A stretch of DNA of 64,000 nt, taken from NCBI GenBank assembly GCA_011503125.2, contig WWBZ02000009.1:248001-312000 (forward strand). The letters are read 5' to 3'. Of this stretch, positions 42,662 to 53,804 are shown one piece after another. The notes under the pieces were generated by a model, which saw nothing but the letters and a program-made list of their open reading frames with translations, did not search any database and had not been told where the DNA came from. The DNA comes from Botryosphaeria dothidea (Eukaryota > Ascomycota > Dothideomycetes > Botryosphaeriales > Botryosphaeriaceae). Positions within the stretch are counted from its first letter, which is position 1. Each line of letters starts with the position of its first letter. A program made the position numbers and the translations under genes.

Positions 42662-45600
42662 ATGGATGAAAAATGGGAACGTCGAAAAGATGAGATCGTG
42701 TCTCTCTATCGCGAACACACCGCACAGGAGGTTCAAGATTTCATGCGGCAGAACCACTCGTTTCATGCAACGTAAACCCTCCATCTGCGCTTGAGAGCCG
42801 GACTTAGGAAATTTGTCCTCACTCATATGCCATGCTAGACTCCAACAGTACGAGCGTCGTCTCAAGAAGTGGGGGGTCCGCAAGAATCTGAAATCAGAGG
42901 AGTGGAAAATGATTGGCCGTCGCATTGCGAAGCGCAAGGCTGAAGACGACAAGGAGAGTCAATTGATGGTCGATGGCTACCCGTTTCATCCAAAAAAGGT
43001 CCTGAAAGCAATTTCGAGGTACTCTGAAGGTGCCCTAGACAGATTCAACAGAGGTATAGGTCCGCATGATGGTTTGATGAAACAACGCTAATCGAATTCC
43101 CAGAAAACGGAGGATTACGAAGCCCGACACCGGACGAATGCCGACTGTACACTCCCGTAATCTCTGCCTTGACATCTCCAAAGTCACCTGTAATCTACTC
43201 CTTGAGGTTGGAAAAGCTTCCTCTAGTCAAATTCCAGCGGTTCCTAACACAATACCGTAACTTGCATCCCAATCTCCATTTAATTTCTCATGACTAACTG
43301 ATTATGTACATAGCTACGGCGTTTCAGGGATTGTTATCCCATCTCTCTGGTGACCAAACAGACCTTAGCCCCGTGATGAGGCTCAACTCGGGACTTTCGC
43401 GACTGGCACAGTACGATACTCTCATATTTGAAGTAATCAATGAGTCTTCTCTTACTCGCTCATCCTCTTCAGTCACCCAAGAGGCCCTGAGCATATTCTT
43501 CAAGGCTGTATTACACACATCGAACCATACGTGGGACTACGAAAGCAAAGCAAGCAACCAGGCTCTTCAGAGACTTGTTATGGACACACTTGTAGCCATG
43601 ATCAGATCTTCGAAAACTCAGACGATTCTGCTGTGGATGATCTCGGAACAAAACTCTACCTTCGAAGCTTCGAAGCTTTTATCGAAATGGCATTCCGAAC
43701 AGCACTTCTCGACAGCAATGTGGATATGGTCGAATTCCTGATCAAAAATTCATTGATCAGCCCGAACGATTGGATTCCAATTTTCAATCCGGCCTGCCCT
43801 CCGTTGGAGATTGCCATTATTGAGCAATGCTTTAAAATAGCTGGATTTCTCATCAACGCAGGAGCGGATCTCAGCAATCAGTGCTCATGGTGCTATGGGG
43901 GCACATTGTTGCACTATCTTGTCGAGAATGCACCCCCCACACCCCCCCACGAGATCCTACAACTCATATTGGACAAAGAATCAGTCAATGTCTTTGAGGC
44001 AATACAGGTCTTCTAGCAACATGGACACGGGGAAATGGCGCGAAATCCCTTTGAAAAATCTGTCAACTTGGAACAGATTCTTCCGGCATCAAAGCGTAGT
44101 ACTTCGGAAACCATCAAACTCCTTTCATGTGTCTTGCGAACAGCTGTCACCACCAGTGGTTTTCGAATTGTGGAAATGATGATCAAATCATGCAGAGATC
44201 TAGAAGCTGAATTTATGAATAAGATTGAAGATGAAATGATATTCTTGGCGGTAGACACGGGATCGTTGGACATGGTCCGTCTACTGCTCAGAAATGGTGC
44301 AGATGTCAATATACGGGGGCCATACAGCATTTCGGCATTGACGCTCGCTATTCTGGACGGCAGACTAGAAATAGCCAAACATCTCATCGAGTGGGGAGCT
44401 TCTACAGAGCGTCATTTGAGCGATAGAAACACAGCGCCTACCCCACTGCAGACCGCAGTATTCAAAGGATTCCACGAGATAGTATCGATCCTGATCACCC
44501 GGGGTGCAAATATTGCGGCAGCGCCCTCGACCATTCGATTCTTGAACCTTGAAGGTAAACTCAAGCGAATTTGTAGTCCTATCCGAGACATGTGGGACCG
44601 ATCCGCACTAAATATTGCTGCTTCAGTTGCAGAGATGAATCGTCTCAAGATGGTTCGATTGCTTGTACTGGAAAGTGCGGACGTAGACGAGTTCTTGTAT
44701 GGCGTGGTCGAACACACAGCTGACCAGAGTGAAGCCATGCCGAATCTTTCAGATGTTGTATTCCGGTATCTTCTCAGCGCTTCTCCACCATTCCCTGTCG
44801 AAGACGCATTGTACGTTGCTATACAGCTGGGTTTTATGAGATCTCTCCAAGTTATTGCCAAAAGAGAAGCGGACGGAAACCTCCAAGCCCCATCCATCCA
44901 ACCGCCTGTGCGTTCTACCACCCACGGTTTTGATCCAAAAATGCAACTTAGTATGGTGTCATATTTTATTCGAAAGGGGATTGCCCTCAAACATGCGGAC
45001 ATTAGACTCATGAGGTTCCAGGGGGTTTTTGCGCGCAAAATCCCTCTCTGGCCGAATTCCTACTTCAGAACGGTGCTTATATCAACATTTTCGAACAGCT
45101 AGAGGATGCGCTGGGCGCCGAAAATGGCCAAGAACAAGACGAAGCATCCAGAAATTTTTGTTCAACGCTTCCTCATCCCACGCTTCTCCAAGATCCCTGC
45201 TTCGGCCACGTTGCGTTGGCATTATCGTCGGAACTCGAACGCTTTGACATAGTCAGAGACCTACTCGAATGGGGAGTCCGGGTCATATCCTCGTGCGCCG
45301 TTTCAACCGTATTGCGGATTCGTGATAGCGGAAACAAGGAAGATTTGCATACTATTCTTTCTTTTGGTGCACCGGTAAACATGGACCGCGACTTCGAATG
45401 CGAATGTTGGAACGAGATCTTATCAACAGAGTGGATTGATGGCTTCAGTCCGTTGCAGCTTGCGGCTAAGAAAGGCCGAGTGGATATGGTTGAAGTTCTG
45501 CTACAAGCTGGAGCGTCCGTTGACGGTATTGGTGCTGCGAACATTTATTCGACCCTCGATCATACAATATTCGAGTTGTATCAGAATTTGACAGATGATC

Positions 45601-46130
45601 ACTACCAGTGGGAATCCACGCTTAGTTTTGCCGTGGAAGGTGGACTCGAAATGGTCAAAATTATTTTGGACACTGGAATCGACGCCAATGAACCACCACA
45701 TGAGCTTGAGGGACGTACTGCTTTACAAAAGGCTGCCCAGGTGGGAGATATGGCGATTGTTGAATATCTGCTTGACAAGCAGGCTGATGTCAACGCTGCC
45801 CCGGCAGAGTGGCGAGGAGTCACAGCGCTACAGGCTGCCGCGATCAATTCGCACTTCGACATAGCGTACAGACTCCTGGAAAGAGGAGCCGACCCTAATG
45901 CCCCAGGCGCTGAAGAGGAAAGAAGAACGGCTCTAGAAGGCGCTGCTGAGATGGGTAGGATTGACATGATTCATCTGCTCCTAGATAATGGAGCTGATAT
46001 CAGCAGTGCCGATTTCGGTGTTGTTCAGTTCGAAAATTCTGTGGAGCTGGCACAGTGCGATGGCTTTTATGCCGCAGCAAGGATGTTGAAACGTTATCGC
46101 GAACGATTGGACACAGAACTGGGTCCGTGA
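42662..46130 (+). pseudogene. Clr5-ankyrin repeat protein gene, interrupted (copy 2)
   Basis: Exons 42662-42771, 42839-43053, 43104-43256 and 43314 onward join in phase. They encode a clear N-terminal Clr5 domain (WERRKDEIVSLYREHTAQEV, then QQYERRLKKWGVRKN across the first intron), a linker and about 15 ankyrin units. Three lesions follow: a frame change near 43590-43615 (between DTLVAMI and FENSDDSAVDDLG); an in-frame TAG at 44014-44016; and a second frame change near 45020-45045 in a G5T5 run, after which NPSLAEFLLQNGA continues in another frame. The last part (45216-46130) reads ALQAAAINSHFDIAYRLLER and ALEGAAEMGRIDMIHLLLDNGAD, close to copy 1. Clr5 domains occur at the N terminus of many fungal repeat proteins; their function is poorly known. 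The decay seems real, though assembly indels could mimic the frame changes. Confidence 0.65.
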
Positions 46131-46418
46131 TGAGAACGTTCAAAGTTGGCTTTGGAAGATACTTGCTCAGGAATGCCCTTCCTTTTTCTATATTAAAGCT
46201 CATGTCATGGATTTAATTCGAGATACTTCTGTCTTATATGGTATCATTACGAATATGATAGATTATAACGCCTAAAAAAATACTTGCCATTATGAACATG
46301 GACAGCAAAAACGTAGTTTTCCATCAGAGATGGTCACGGTATTGCTACAGAATGAGTAAGGGATGTCAGTGAACTTTTGGAGACAGAATACAAATGCCGG
46401 CATCCATGAGTTGTCATC

Positions 46419-46856
46419 TCAGGCACAGACTTCTCGCGCAACCTTCGCTTCCGTAGAATCAGGATGAATATGGCCCCTCTCCTGTAAGCAATGTTTCACT
46501 GATTGTAGACAGCGTTCCGTCACCGCGATGTCCTCATCGGGCTTTTGGACCTGTAAGATGAGCCGTGGGTAAAATGTGGCAAGCGTAATCAGGATCTGAA
46601 GAGAATCTGCGGATAGGGTGAATTGATAGTGTAGAATTGGCATGAGAGGTGCCTGGTGGGGAGGCACCCAGTAGACAACTGTATGAGAACGGAAACACGC
46701 TAAAAAAGCTAAATACACGTGCCCTTGCACAGGATCATAAGGCGATTGCGGTGGAGTGAGGTTACAAGGCATGATCTCGTGTAGAGCTCGCAGGATGGTG
46801 GTGACGTGGCTACGCATAGTTATATTCTGGAAGAGATCATCGTGGTTTAAATTCAT
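46419..46856 (-). CDS. Weak hypothetical ORF
   Basis: A 145-codon frame begins at ATG 46856 (MNLNHDDLFQNITMRSH) and ends at 46419. Composition is protein-like (mixed hydrophobic helices, few rare runs), but no domain, signal peptide or splice partner was recognised. An upstream exon may exist. It could be a relic of a longer protein next to the ankyrin pseudogene. Confidence 0.35.
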   Translation of the reverse strand: MNLNHDDLFQNITMRSHVTTILRALHEIMPCNLTPPQSPYDPVQGHVYLAFLACFRSHTVVYWVPPHQAPLMPILHYQFTLSADSLQILITLATFYPRLILQVQKPDEDIAVTERCLQSVKHCLQERGHIHPDSTEAKVAREVCA

Positions 46857-47155
46857 TGCTTGGACGTCCTCCCAAACGTCAACGACTTTATTTGAGTTCA
46901 ATTAGTTGCTTAGACTATGTGTCTATACTTTATAGATGCAGGTCCGGCATGGTGAAAATAAGGCAGTTGGATAGCTGTGGTGCAGGAGGAATGATACAAA
47001 AGGGACAGCATGAGAACGAATTCTATCCCTGGCCCAAGATGCTCCGAAAATGAGTAGTGTAGATGATGTCGAAGAGGCGAGGGAGGATGAGAGCCTGGCA
47101 CGTGATTAACATTGAAGTCATATTGTTTGCTGTGCGTGTTTTTCCTTCACACATT
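46857..47155. other. Short intergenic region before the tRNA
   Basis: Nothing was recognised. Confidence 0.5.
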
Positions 47156-47228
47156 GCGGCCATGGCCTAGTGGTTATGGCGTCAGTCTTACACACTGAAG
47201 GTCGGTGGTTCGATCCCGCCTGGCCGTA
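47156..47228 (+). tRNA. tRNA-Val (anticodon UAC)
   Basis: Seventy-three bases fold as a full cloverleaf without intron. The acceptor stem is GCGGCCA with TGGCCGT plus discriminator A. The D arm is GCC/GGC, the anticodon stem TCAGT/ACTGA around loop CTTACAC (anticodon TAC), and the T arm GGTGG/CCGCC around TTCGATC. The B box is GGTTCGATCCC. It reads GUA and probably other valine codons by wobble. A T5 run 17 bases downstream is a Pol III stop. Confidence 0.93.
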
Positions 47229-47244
47229 GTATCTCACTTCTTTC

Positions 47245-47249
47245 TTTTT
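47245..47249 (+). terminator. Pol III terminator of tRNA-Val
   Basis: TTTTT lies shortly after the tRNA 3' end, followed by a second T-run. Confidence 0.7.
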
Positions 47250-47960
47250 AATTTTTTTTGTGACTTGCGTCGTCATTCTTAATGCTGCGAAGAGTAAAGG
47301 TGTATTGGTTTATGTTGCTATGAGGGCTGCTTGAGTCGTTGTTTGGGGCAGGAACGTGAACGCTTTTGCTCGAAAACCCGCGTCTGAAAGAATGTTCCAA
47401 CTACCATCATGAATTCTTACCTTACAGCCACATCGCTTGTGGAACGACTTCAGAGTCGCATTGTCTCGGTTCGTTGCTTCGAGATACACAAGTTCAGCCA
47501 CGAAAATTAGCTCTGCCGTGCATCGTTTTATCTCCGCCTGCCTTCCGTTTTCCCCATCCGCACGCCAGCCCAGCTCTAAGCGAGATCAAGCAACCTACCA
47601 ATCAACGCCCCGTGCCAACGCCGACCAAGCCCGCTCCCAAGCTGCACCAAATCGTCTTTCCCGGCGCGCCCTCGTGCCTTAGTCGAGGAGACTCCTCAGT
47701 GGCGTTTTCCCGCGTCCTTCAGCCACTGCCGCGCCGGACGACCATGACCTCTACAAGAAAGAACCCCCGCTGCAGCTCAGCGGCGAGATAAGGCCAATCA
47801 ATCAACCCACGGGGCCGCCCGATGACCTGCAGGTACGAGTTCGGATGAGGTCATGGATAAAGGGTGCGGAGGACGAGTCTAGATTTAATACTGAGCCGGG
47901 CATCCCATTGCAATTGGATCTGAGCAGTTTCATTTTTCTACCCTTTTCTCTCTCCCAAAA
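47250..47960. other. Intergenic
   Basis: ORFs here lack coding features. It includes the promoter of the RNase T2 gene. Nothing further was recognised. Confidence 0.5.
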
Positions 47961-49091
47961 ATGCAATTGCTATCCAGTACGACGGCCGTAGCGTTGCTGT
48001 TCGCCGGCACAACTACAGCTGCGCTCTACAACACGAGCAGCCTGAACCATACCTGCATTCTCAGTAAATCTACAAACAATTCCCCACAAGCCGCAGAATT
48101 TTGAGACAAACACAGACGACCCCATCCTCTCCTGCTCTGCTGACGCGCAGCCCGGCCTGGCCGACACCTGCTGCACCGAGACCTTCGGCGGCCTCGTCCT
48201 CGCGACCCAATTCTGGGACACGTACACCGGCTACGAAGAGGAAGGCCAGCTTCTGCCGAAGGATTCATGGACGATCCACGGCCTGTGGCCGGATTTCTGC
48301 AACGGATCGTACACTCAGTATTGTGACCTCAGCCGCCAGTATGATCCCGAGCCGAGCCCAAACACGACCAACGGGCTGCCCAATGGTGAGAAAACGGAAC
48401 AATCAGCAATTTCGAGGGCCATAATTGATTTCTCATGCGTACAGGCACCTTCGTCCCGCCATACAACGGCTCCGACATCAGCAGCTTCATTGTACCATTC
48501 GGCCGCTACGACCTGCTCGAATACATGAACACGTGCGCTTGATGCCCTCCCCTTCCCCTTCAAACACAAACTAATCCGCACAGCTACTGGATCGCGCAAA
48601 ACCAGCCCAACTGGTACCTCTGGGCGCACGAGTTCTCCAAGCACGCGACCTGCTTCTCCACCTTCGACCTGCCCTGCTACGGCCCCGCCTACCAGCCGCA
48701 CGTTGACGTCCTCGACTTCTTCGAGACGGCCGTCCTTTTCGACCGCCGCCTGCCCACCTACGCCTGGCTCGCCGACGCCGGCATCACGCCGTCCAACACC
48801 ACCGCCTACACGCTGTCGGACCTCCAGGACGCATTGGCGGACGCGTATGGCGCGGTGCCGTACGTGGGCTGCTCCGGGCCAAGGTTCAATGAGACTGCGG
48901 CCGGAAACGGGACGACCGATAACGGAAGGACGAGGTTGAGCGAGACGTGGTATTATAGCCATGTTCTTGGACGGCCGCAGGAAGGTGTGGCAGTGCCGGT
49001 GGATGCGACGGGTAGTGGAACGAACTGTGCGCGGACGGCGGGCGTGGTGTGGTATTACGAGAGGACCCCGAGTTCGGAAAGGGAGGTGTAG
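47961..49091 (+). CDS. Secreted ribonuclease T2
   Basis: Exons are 47961-48063, 48116-48385, 48445-48532 and 48584-49091, giving 322 aa. A signal peptide (MQLLSSTTAVALLFAGTTTA) leads into the RNase T2 fold. CAS I is WTIHGLWPDFC and CAS II is HEFSKHATC, carrying the two catalytic His plus Glu and Lys. CAS II reads EFSKHATC, where EWxKHGTC is more usual. Many Cys fit the fungal disulfide pattern, and several Asn-X-Ser/Thr sites are present. It would cleave single-stranded RNA via 2',3'-cyclic phosphates in the secretory path, vacuole or outside the cell. All joins are in phase and nothing is broken. Confidence 0.92.
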
Positions 49092-49253
49092 AATTGTACG
49101 AAGTCGCTTTGAATGATGTAGTATTCGTTGGGATAAAAAAGTGGAGAGCGGGGTGTTTGTAGTCTCTTTTGCTCCAAAACGCCTTGGGTAGTTCCAAAAC
49201 TCCGTGCATGCTTTTCATCCCTAGTCGCACAGGTGATTTACGATTCTCCGCGA

Positions 49254-50261
49254 TCACCATCCCCACCACCTCTTAATCGTATCACCTATCGTTTCCCTTC
49301 CTTCCGCCTGCCGCTCCAATCTCTTGACCTTCTCCTCCTCGAACAACGCCTCAACCTGCTTCGCAATGAGCTTGCTCTCCGCAAACTCGCCCTGAATAGC
49401 CCTCAACTCAACCTCCCGATCGATCCCATGCAGCTCCTTCAACCTATCCTCAAACTCCTTCCGCATCTTCGGACTCAAGCCCCGCATCTCGTCCAAGTTC
49501 CTCGCCAACTCCTTCTCCTCCATCTCCACCGCTTTCCCCTGATCCCCAGCCGCCACAACCTTCAGCGGCGCCACCTCCCCCTTCATCGCCGCCTCCACAT
49601 TCTCCCTACTCAAAATGCTCCCAAACGCCGGCGGCTCCTCCCCCCTCTCCCGTGCCTCCACCACCAACCGCTCCTGCTCCAGCATCCGCTGATACAGCCT
49701 ATCCGCATGCATCTGCACCGCCTCCTCCCTGTCCCGCCCTTGCCCCTGCACGCTCAAGTACCCCAGCGCCTTCAGGAACCTGCTCTGCATCGAGTAGCAC
49801 CGATCCAGCGCCTGCGTCTCCGTCCGGCACATGGTGATGCGCGCCGTCCACGACCCCGAGCGGAAGCAGTCCGACAGCGCGAGCTGCTGGAACGCGCAGT
49901 TCTCGAGCGCGGCGCGGCCGATGCCGGCGCGGCGGTCGTTGTACGCGGCCACGATGTCGGCGAGCTTCTCCTGGTCCGACTTGGTGCGCGCCTCGACGGC
50001 GGACAGCGGCTCGTACGTCTTCCACAGGTGCGCGTAGCGGCCGTCTTGGTAGAGCGACTCGGAGGGGACGGCGGCGGGGGCCTGCGAGGTGGGAGGAGGG
50101 GTGGTTGTAGCGGCGGAGGGCGCAGTCGCGCTGGGGGCGGCGGCGGTGGAGGCGTTGCTGCTTGCTTGCGATTCTTTTTCGAGGAATTTCTTGAGGCTGG
50201 GGTCGAGCTGCTGCGCCGGGTCGGCGGCGGGGTTGTTGGACGGGTACCAGAACCAGCCCAT
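49254..50261 (-). CDS. Twin CX9C (CHCH-type) protein with long coiled coil
   Basis: A single exon encodes 335 aa from MGWFWYPSNNPAADPAQQ; the frame is open further upstream, but this Met starts a conserved-looking WFWYP segment. After a Pro/Ala/Thr-rich linker comes the twin motif CAFQQLALSDC and CRTETQALDRC (both C-X9-C), the signature of small mitochondrial intermembrane-space proteins oxidised by Mia40. The C-terminal half is a charged coiled coil (MRKEFEDRLKELHGIDREVE), ending GDTIKRWWGW. Most CHCH proteins are under 150 aa, so the long C-terminal helix is unusual. Mitochondrial location is inferred; the precise role is unknown. Confidence 0.75.
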   Translation of the reverse strand: MGWFWYPSNNPAADPAQQLDPSLKKFLEKESQASSNASTAAAPSATAPSAATTTPPPTSQAPAAVPSESLYQDGRYAHLWKTYEPLSAVEARTKSDQEKLADIVAAYNDRRAGIGRAALENCAFQQLALSDCFRSGSWTARITMCRTETQALDRCYSMQSRFLKALGYLSVQGQGRDREEAVQMHADRLYQRMLEQERLVVEARERGEEPPAFGSILSRENVEAAMKGEVAPLKVVAAGDQGKAVEMEEKELARNLDEMRGLSPKMRKEFEDRLKELHGIDREVELRAIQGEFAESKLIAKQVEALFEEEKVKRLERQAEGRETIGDTIKRWWGW

Positions 50262-50937
50262 CGTGACGGATCGCTTCGAGAATGAGAGGGAAACGAGAGG
50301 GGTCAATTGGGCGTTGGACGTTGAGAGGGCGCGGGAGGTGATGCGGTGATGGGAGCTGGAAGCTTTGAGAGAATTAAGTCTTGGCCGATCGGCGGTTCGG
50401 AGGTTTCCCGCATGCTCGGAACTCCGCGACTCTGATTGATCCATCTTGTCTACATACTACATACATCATCATTCCGTTGGGGTGCGATCAACATAATACT
50501 TTTCTCATCGGACGAATCCATTGACAGAATATTACTTCATTATTGTCGCTGTTTCTTTTCATCTTACGCTGCACACTCAAAATTCTTGCGGCTGCTTCTT
50601 CGATGGCCGCCGGGTAGCTACTTTGTGCTAGCTAGAAATGAATGGCAGTAATAAGTTCGGCTGGTACGGATGTCCTTGTCGAGATCGCAGGGGGGCAAGG
50701 CCTTCACTCCCCACAGAAATACATTTATTGAAGGCCCGGACTGTTCATCATCCAGCTGCTCACTGTATAGTCTCTAATTTGCATAGGCCTTGTCGAGACT
50801 GGGGGGGGGGGTGGAATCTCCAACTCTATTGCGTCTACATATTTTGATTCATCCAGCATGTGTAAACGAAGCCGCATCAATGCCTTCGCCACAGAAAACA
50901 TCCCTCATATCCATCGCCCAAGCACCATCCACGTCCC
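50262..50937. other. Intergenic with a G11 run
   Basis: It contains the CHCH gene promoter and the 3' flank of the DHA1 transporter. A G run lies at 50801-50811. Two similar short segments (CCTTGTCGAGA near 50673 and 50788) occur about 115 bp apart. No gene was recognised. Confidence 0.5.
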
Positions 50938-52791
50938 TCAATGCGGCTTATCCTCATCCTGCGCAAAATGCTCCCTCGCCCACGGACTCCTCTTCCGGAT
51001 CTCCTCGCCCCTATAAAAGAACACCCACGGAATCGGACACATCACGATACTCAAAAACGCCAACAGCGTACTCGCCCACTCCAAGCCCAGGTTCTCGTAC
51101 ATCTGTTTGGCGAAGAGCGGGAACCCTGCGCCGACGAGGTTGCGCACGAAGATGACGCCCGCCAGCGCGCTCGCGCTGTACGTCTGGTACGAGTCGACGA
51201 CGTAGTTGAGGATGGCGAGGATGATGATGTAGATGCCCGCGCCGAAGAAGGCGCTCGCGATGATGGGGACGATCCAGTGGACGGAGGGGAAGGATGTCCA
51301 TGCGAACCTAGGGATTTGCATTAGTTCCCTGGTCGGTGGCACGTTGAGGTTGATACTGACCAGAATAAACTGATGGGCAAAAGAAATGTGCCGCCACGGG
51401 CAAGGTACATACGTGCCTCGGGGACGCCTTTGCCACCGTTGCGAGCCACTTGTCGGAGATAGTAACGCTCTTGGAGCGGGTGTAGGAACGCGGCGGCGAG
51501 GCTACCCACGCAGAGACCGGCGAAGGAGGCGCCCCATTGACCAGTGTTGAAGCCGTGACCGTCGGGGCCGAAGACGAGTGGGAAGGCTTCGTTAAGTAGG
51601 TAGACAATACCGTAGATCCAACCGTTATAAATAGCAGCGGCAAAAGTGATTCTGTTGTAGTAATTCATTAGTCAAGTCCAGGACAAGAACGAAAGGTGGA
51701 ACGAGAGCTTACGGCTCGGTGAACAAAAACTTGAACGGTCTGGTCAGCGTAATAGCAAAGAGCGTATGCAACCCCTTCTTTTCATCCGCATTCGCATCAT
51801 GCAGATTCTCCGCAGCCGCCAGACCTTCGGCACGCAAACGCTTGCGCAGCCGTTGCGTCTTCTTGTCCAGAATGATCGAATGGCGAGTCTCCGGGACAGT
51901 GAGCTGGATCTCGTCAGGATTACACCCAATTAACCCAGCAAGCGCACTTACCACAAACAGCACCCAGAATCCCCCAAAGATAGCCAAATACACCCAAAAC
52001 AGCCACCGCCACCCCTTTTCCAGCGCAATATATCCACTAATCACCAACGCCAACGGCGGGCCAAACGTACTACTCAACCCATACACCGCCATTGCATTCC
52101 CGCACTCATCCCTCGCCCACAAATCGCTCACCGTGCCGCCCGTATTCGTCAGCGGCGCGCTGCCGAAGAACCCTTGAAGCAGACGACACACGATGACGGT
52201 AGCGATATTCGGCGCGAGGGCGAGCGGGATCTGAAAGATGACGAGCAGCAGCCACGACCACACGTAGACGGGGTTGCGGCCGAAGTACTCGGAGAGGGGC
52301 GCGAGCATGAGCGGCCCCACGGCGAAGCCGAGGATGTACATGGACAGGCCGACGGTGCCGACTTCGGCGGAGACGCCGAATTCTTCGATCAGCTCGTATT
52401 GGCCGGAGCTGTAGCCGCCGGCGCAAAGGCAGCTGGGTGGGAGATGTTAGTGATGAGATGTACGTGGGAGGGAGGGGAACGAGGCGTACGTGAGGACGTT
52501 GAGCATGCTGGCGAAGGAGGTGATGTACCAGCGCTTCCAGTTCGGCCAGTTGCGCGGGTTGTCTCTATCATGTTGGGCGTAAGTCAGGTAGATGGGCTCT
52601 GTGTCGTTGGGGAGTTCCTTTGCACGGTTCAAGGCCTGCTCTTCGGAGAGAAAGAGGCGGTCGTCGGAGGGTGTTGGCCGGATCCCACCAGAAGGAGAGT
52701 CAGGAATCGACTTGGAAGAGTTCTTTGAATCCAAGTCTCTCTCAAGGACCGCCGGGTCCACGCGCTCTGTCTCCAGCTTTTGCTCTGCCAT
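50938..52791 (-). CDS. MFS transporter, DHA1 (drug:H+ antiporter) type
   Basis: Exons are 52791-52490, 52432-51713, 51651-51361 and 51307-50938, giving 560 aa. A cytoplasmic N terminus of about 85 residues is followed by NPRNWPNWKRWYIT, the typical entry to TM1 of fungal DHA1 carriers. Next are MYILGFAVGPLMLAPLSEYF and GRNPVYVWSW (motif A region), FGSAPLTNTGGTVSDLW (motif C-like), a central loop rich in Lys/Arg and six more membrane helices, ending in HFAQDEDKPH. These carriers export drugs, polyamines or metabolites from the plasma membrane by proton exchange; the substrate is not predictable here. The gene is intact. Confidence 0.85.
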
Positions 52792-53804
52792 TGTATTGGA
52801 GTGTGCAAAGAAGCCGGTGGCGGTATGTGGACAGAAGTGAAGATCTGAGGGCAAGCGGCACTGAAGAATGCAACAAGAAGACACTCAAATTTGGCAGCCT
52901 CTTGGCATCAACCGGTCGTACATCAATTCTAGCTGGCTGTCCTCCCCGGAGCCTGACATATGCGCTGTGGGGACGACTCCATACCCCATGCCCTTGTCTC
53001 CATTTTGAGACGTCATCTGTTGCTAGGTCCGTGCAAGATGACGTTGATCTTTCCTGCGCTAACGATTGCTCTTGTCAGCAAGCGGCAAACCAGACAGCTC
53101 GAACGAGTGAATCTAAGACAGCGACCATCCGCCGCGTTGCCTGATGGATCTTAGAGACAGTGACCGGTCCATGGGATAATCGTGCATAAAGTCTAAGTAC
53201 AAGCGGTCTGTCCACAGCGGCGGGATACGGAGAAGGGATCAGTGGCGCAGAAAGGAGGCTCTCTGGCGGTGATCGTCGGGCGGGACGTGGGAGCCGCAGT
53301 CCGCTGCCGCAAAGAAGCTCTAGCCAAGCCCCACCAAGAGCCATGCTTGTTTATTCGGCACCACTCTTGTGTGTCCCACGCTCCACTTTCTCCGCTCTGC
53401 CTTATCAATCAACTGTGATCATTTGCCCGTTGCGACGCCTTTGTCTCGTCTACCCACACGCTGAGTTGACGCGCGGCTCTTGTCTCGGCACCTCTGCATC
53501 CGCCAGCGTCCTAAAAAAATTCTCTTGATAGATCCACAACACACTCTCCTTCTCTTAGCAGGCGGTGGATCAATTGCATTTTAAAAACAACCAGAAGAGA
53601 AAGGAAAGGGAATAGATTGTTAAAGTCTCATTGCTTTCCAACTTTTTTCTTTGTCGCACGACGGATATCCTTTTTCCTCTACAAAAATGCAGCCGACCTT
53701 CAACTCCGAGACCAGTATATCAGACGAAATAGTTCTCTTTGCAACAAATAGCGGCAGAGCCCGGCCCTGCCGCTGCGCATATTTGAAATTTTGGCGCCAA
53801 GATT
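52792..53804. other. Intergenic, about 1 kb
   Basis: It contains the DHA1 transporter promoter and the ILV1 3' flank. No gene was recognised. Confidence 0.55.

Noticed and set aside
47366..47791. 141-codon plus-strand ORF between the tRNA and RNase T2
   Set aside because: It is Pro/Ser-rich without domain features and lies in the likely promoter region.
49233..50285. 350-codon plus-strand ORF opposite the CHCH protein
   Set aside because: The Leu/Pro/Arg composition is typical of antisense reading; the minus strand shows twin CX9C motifs.
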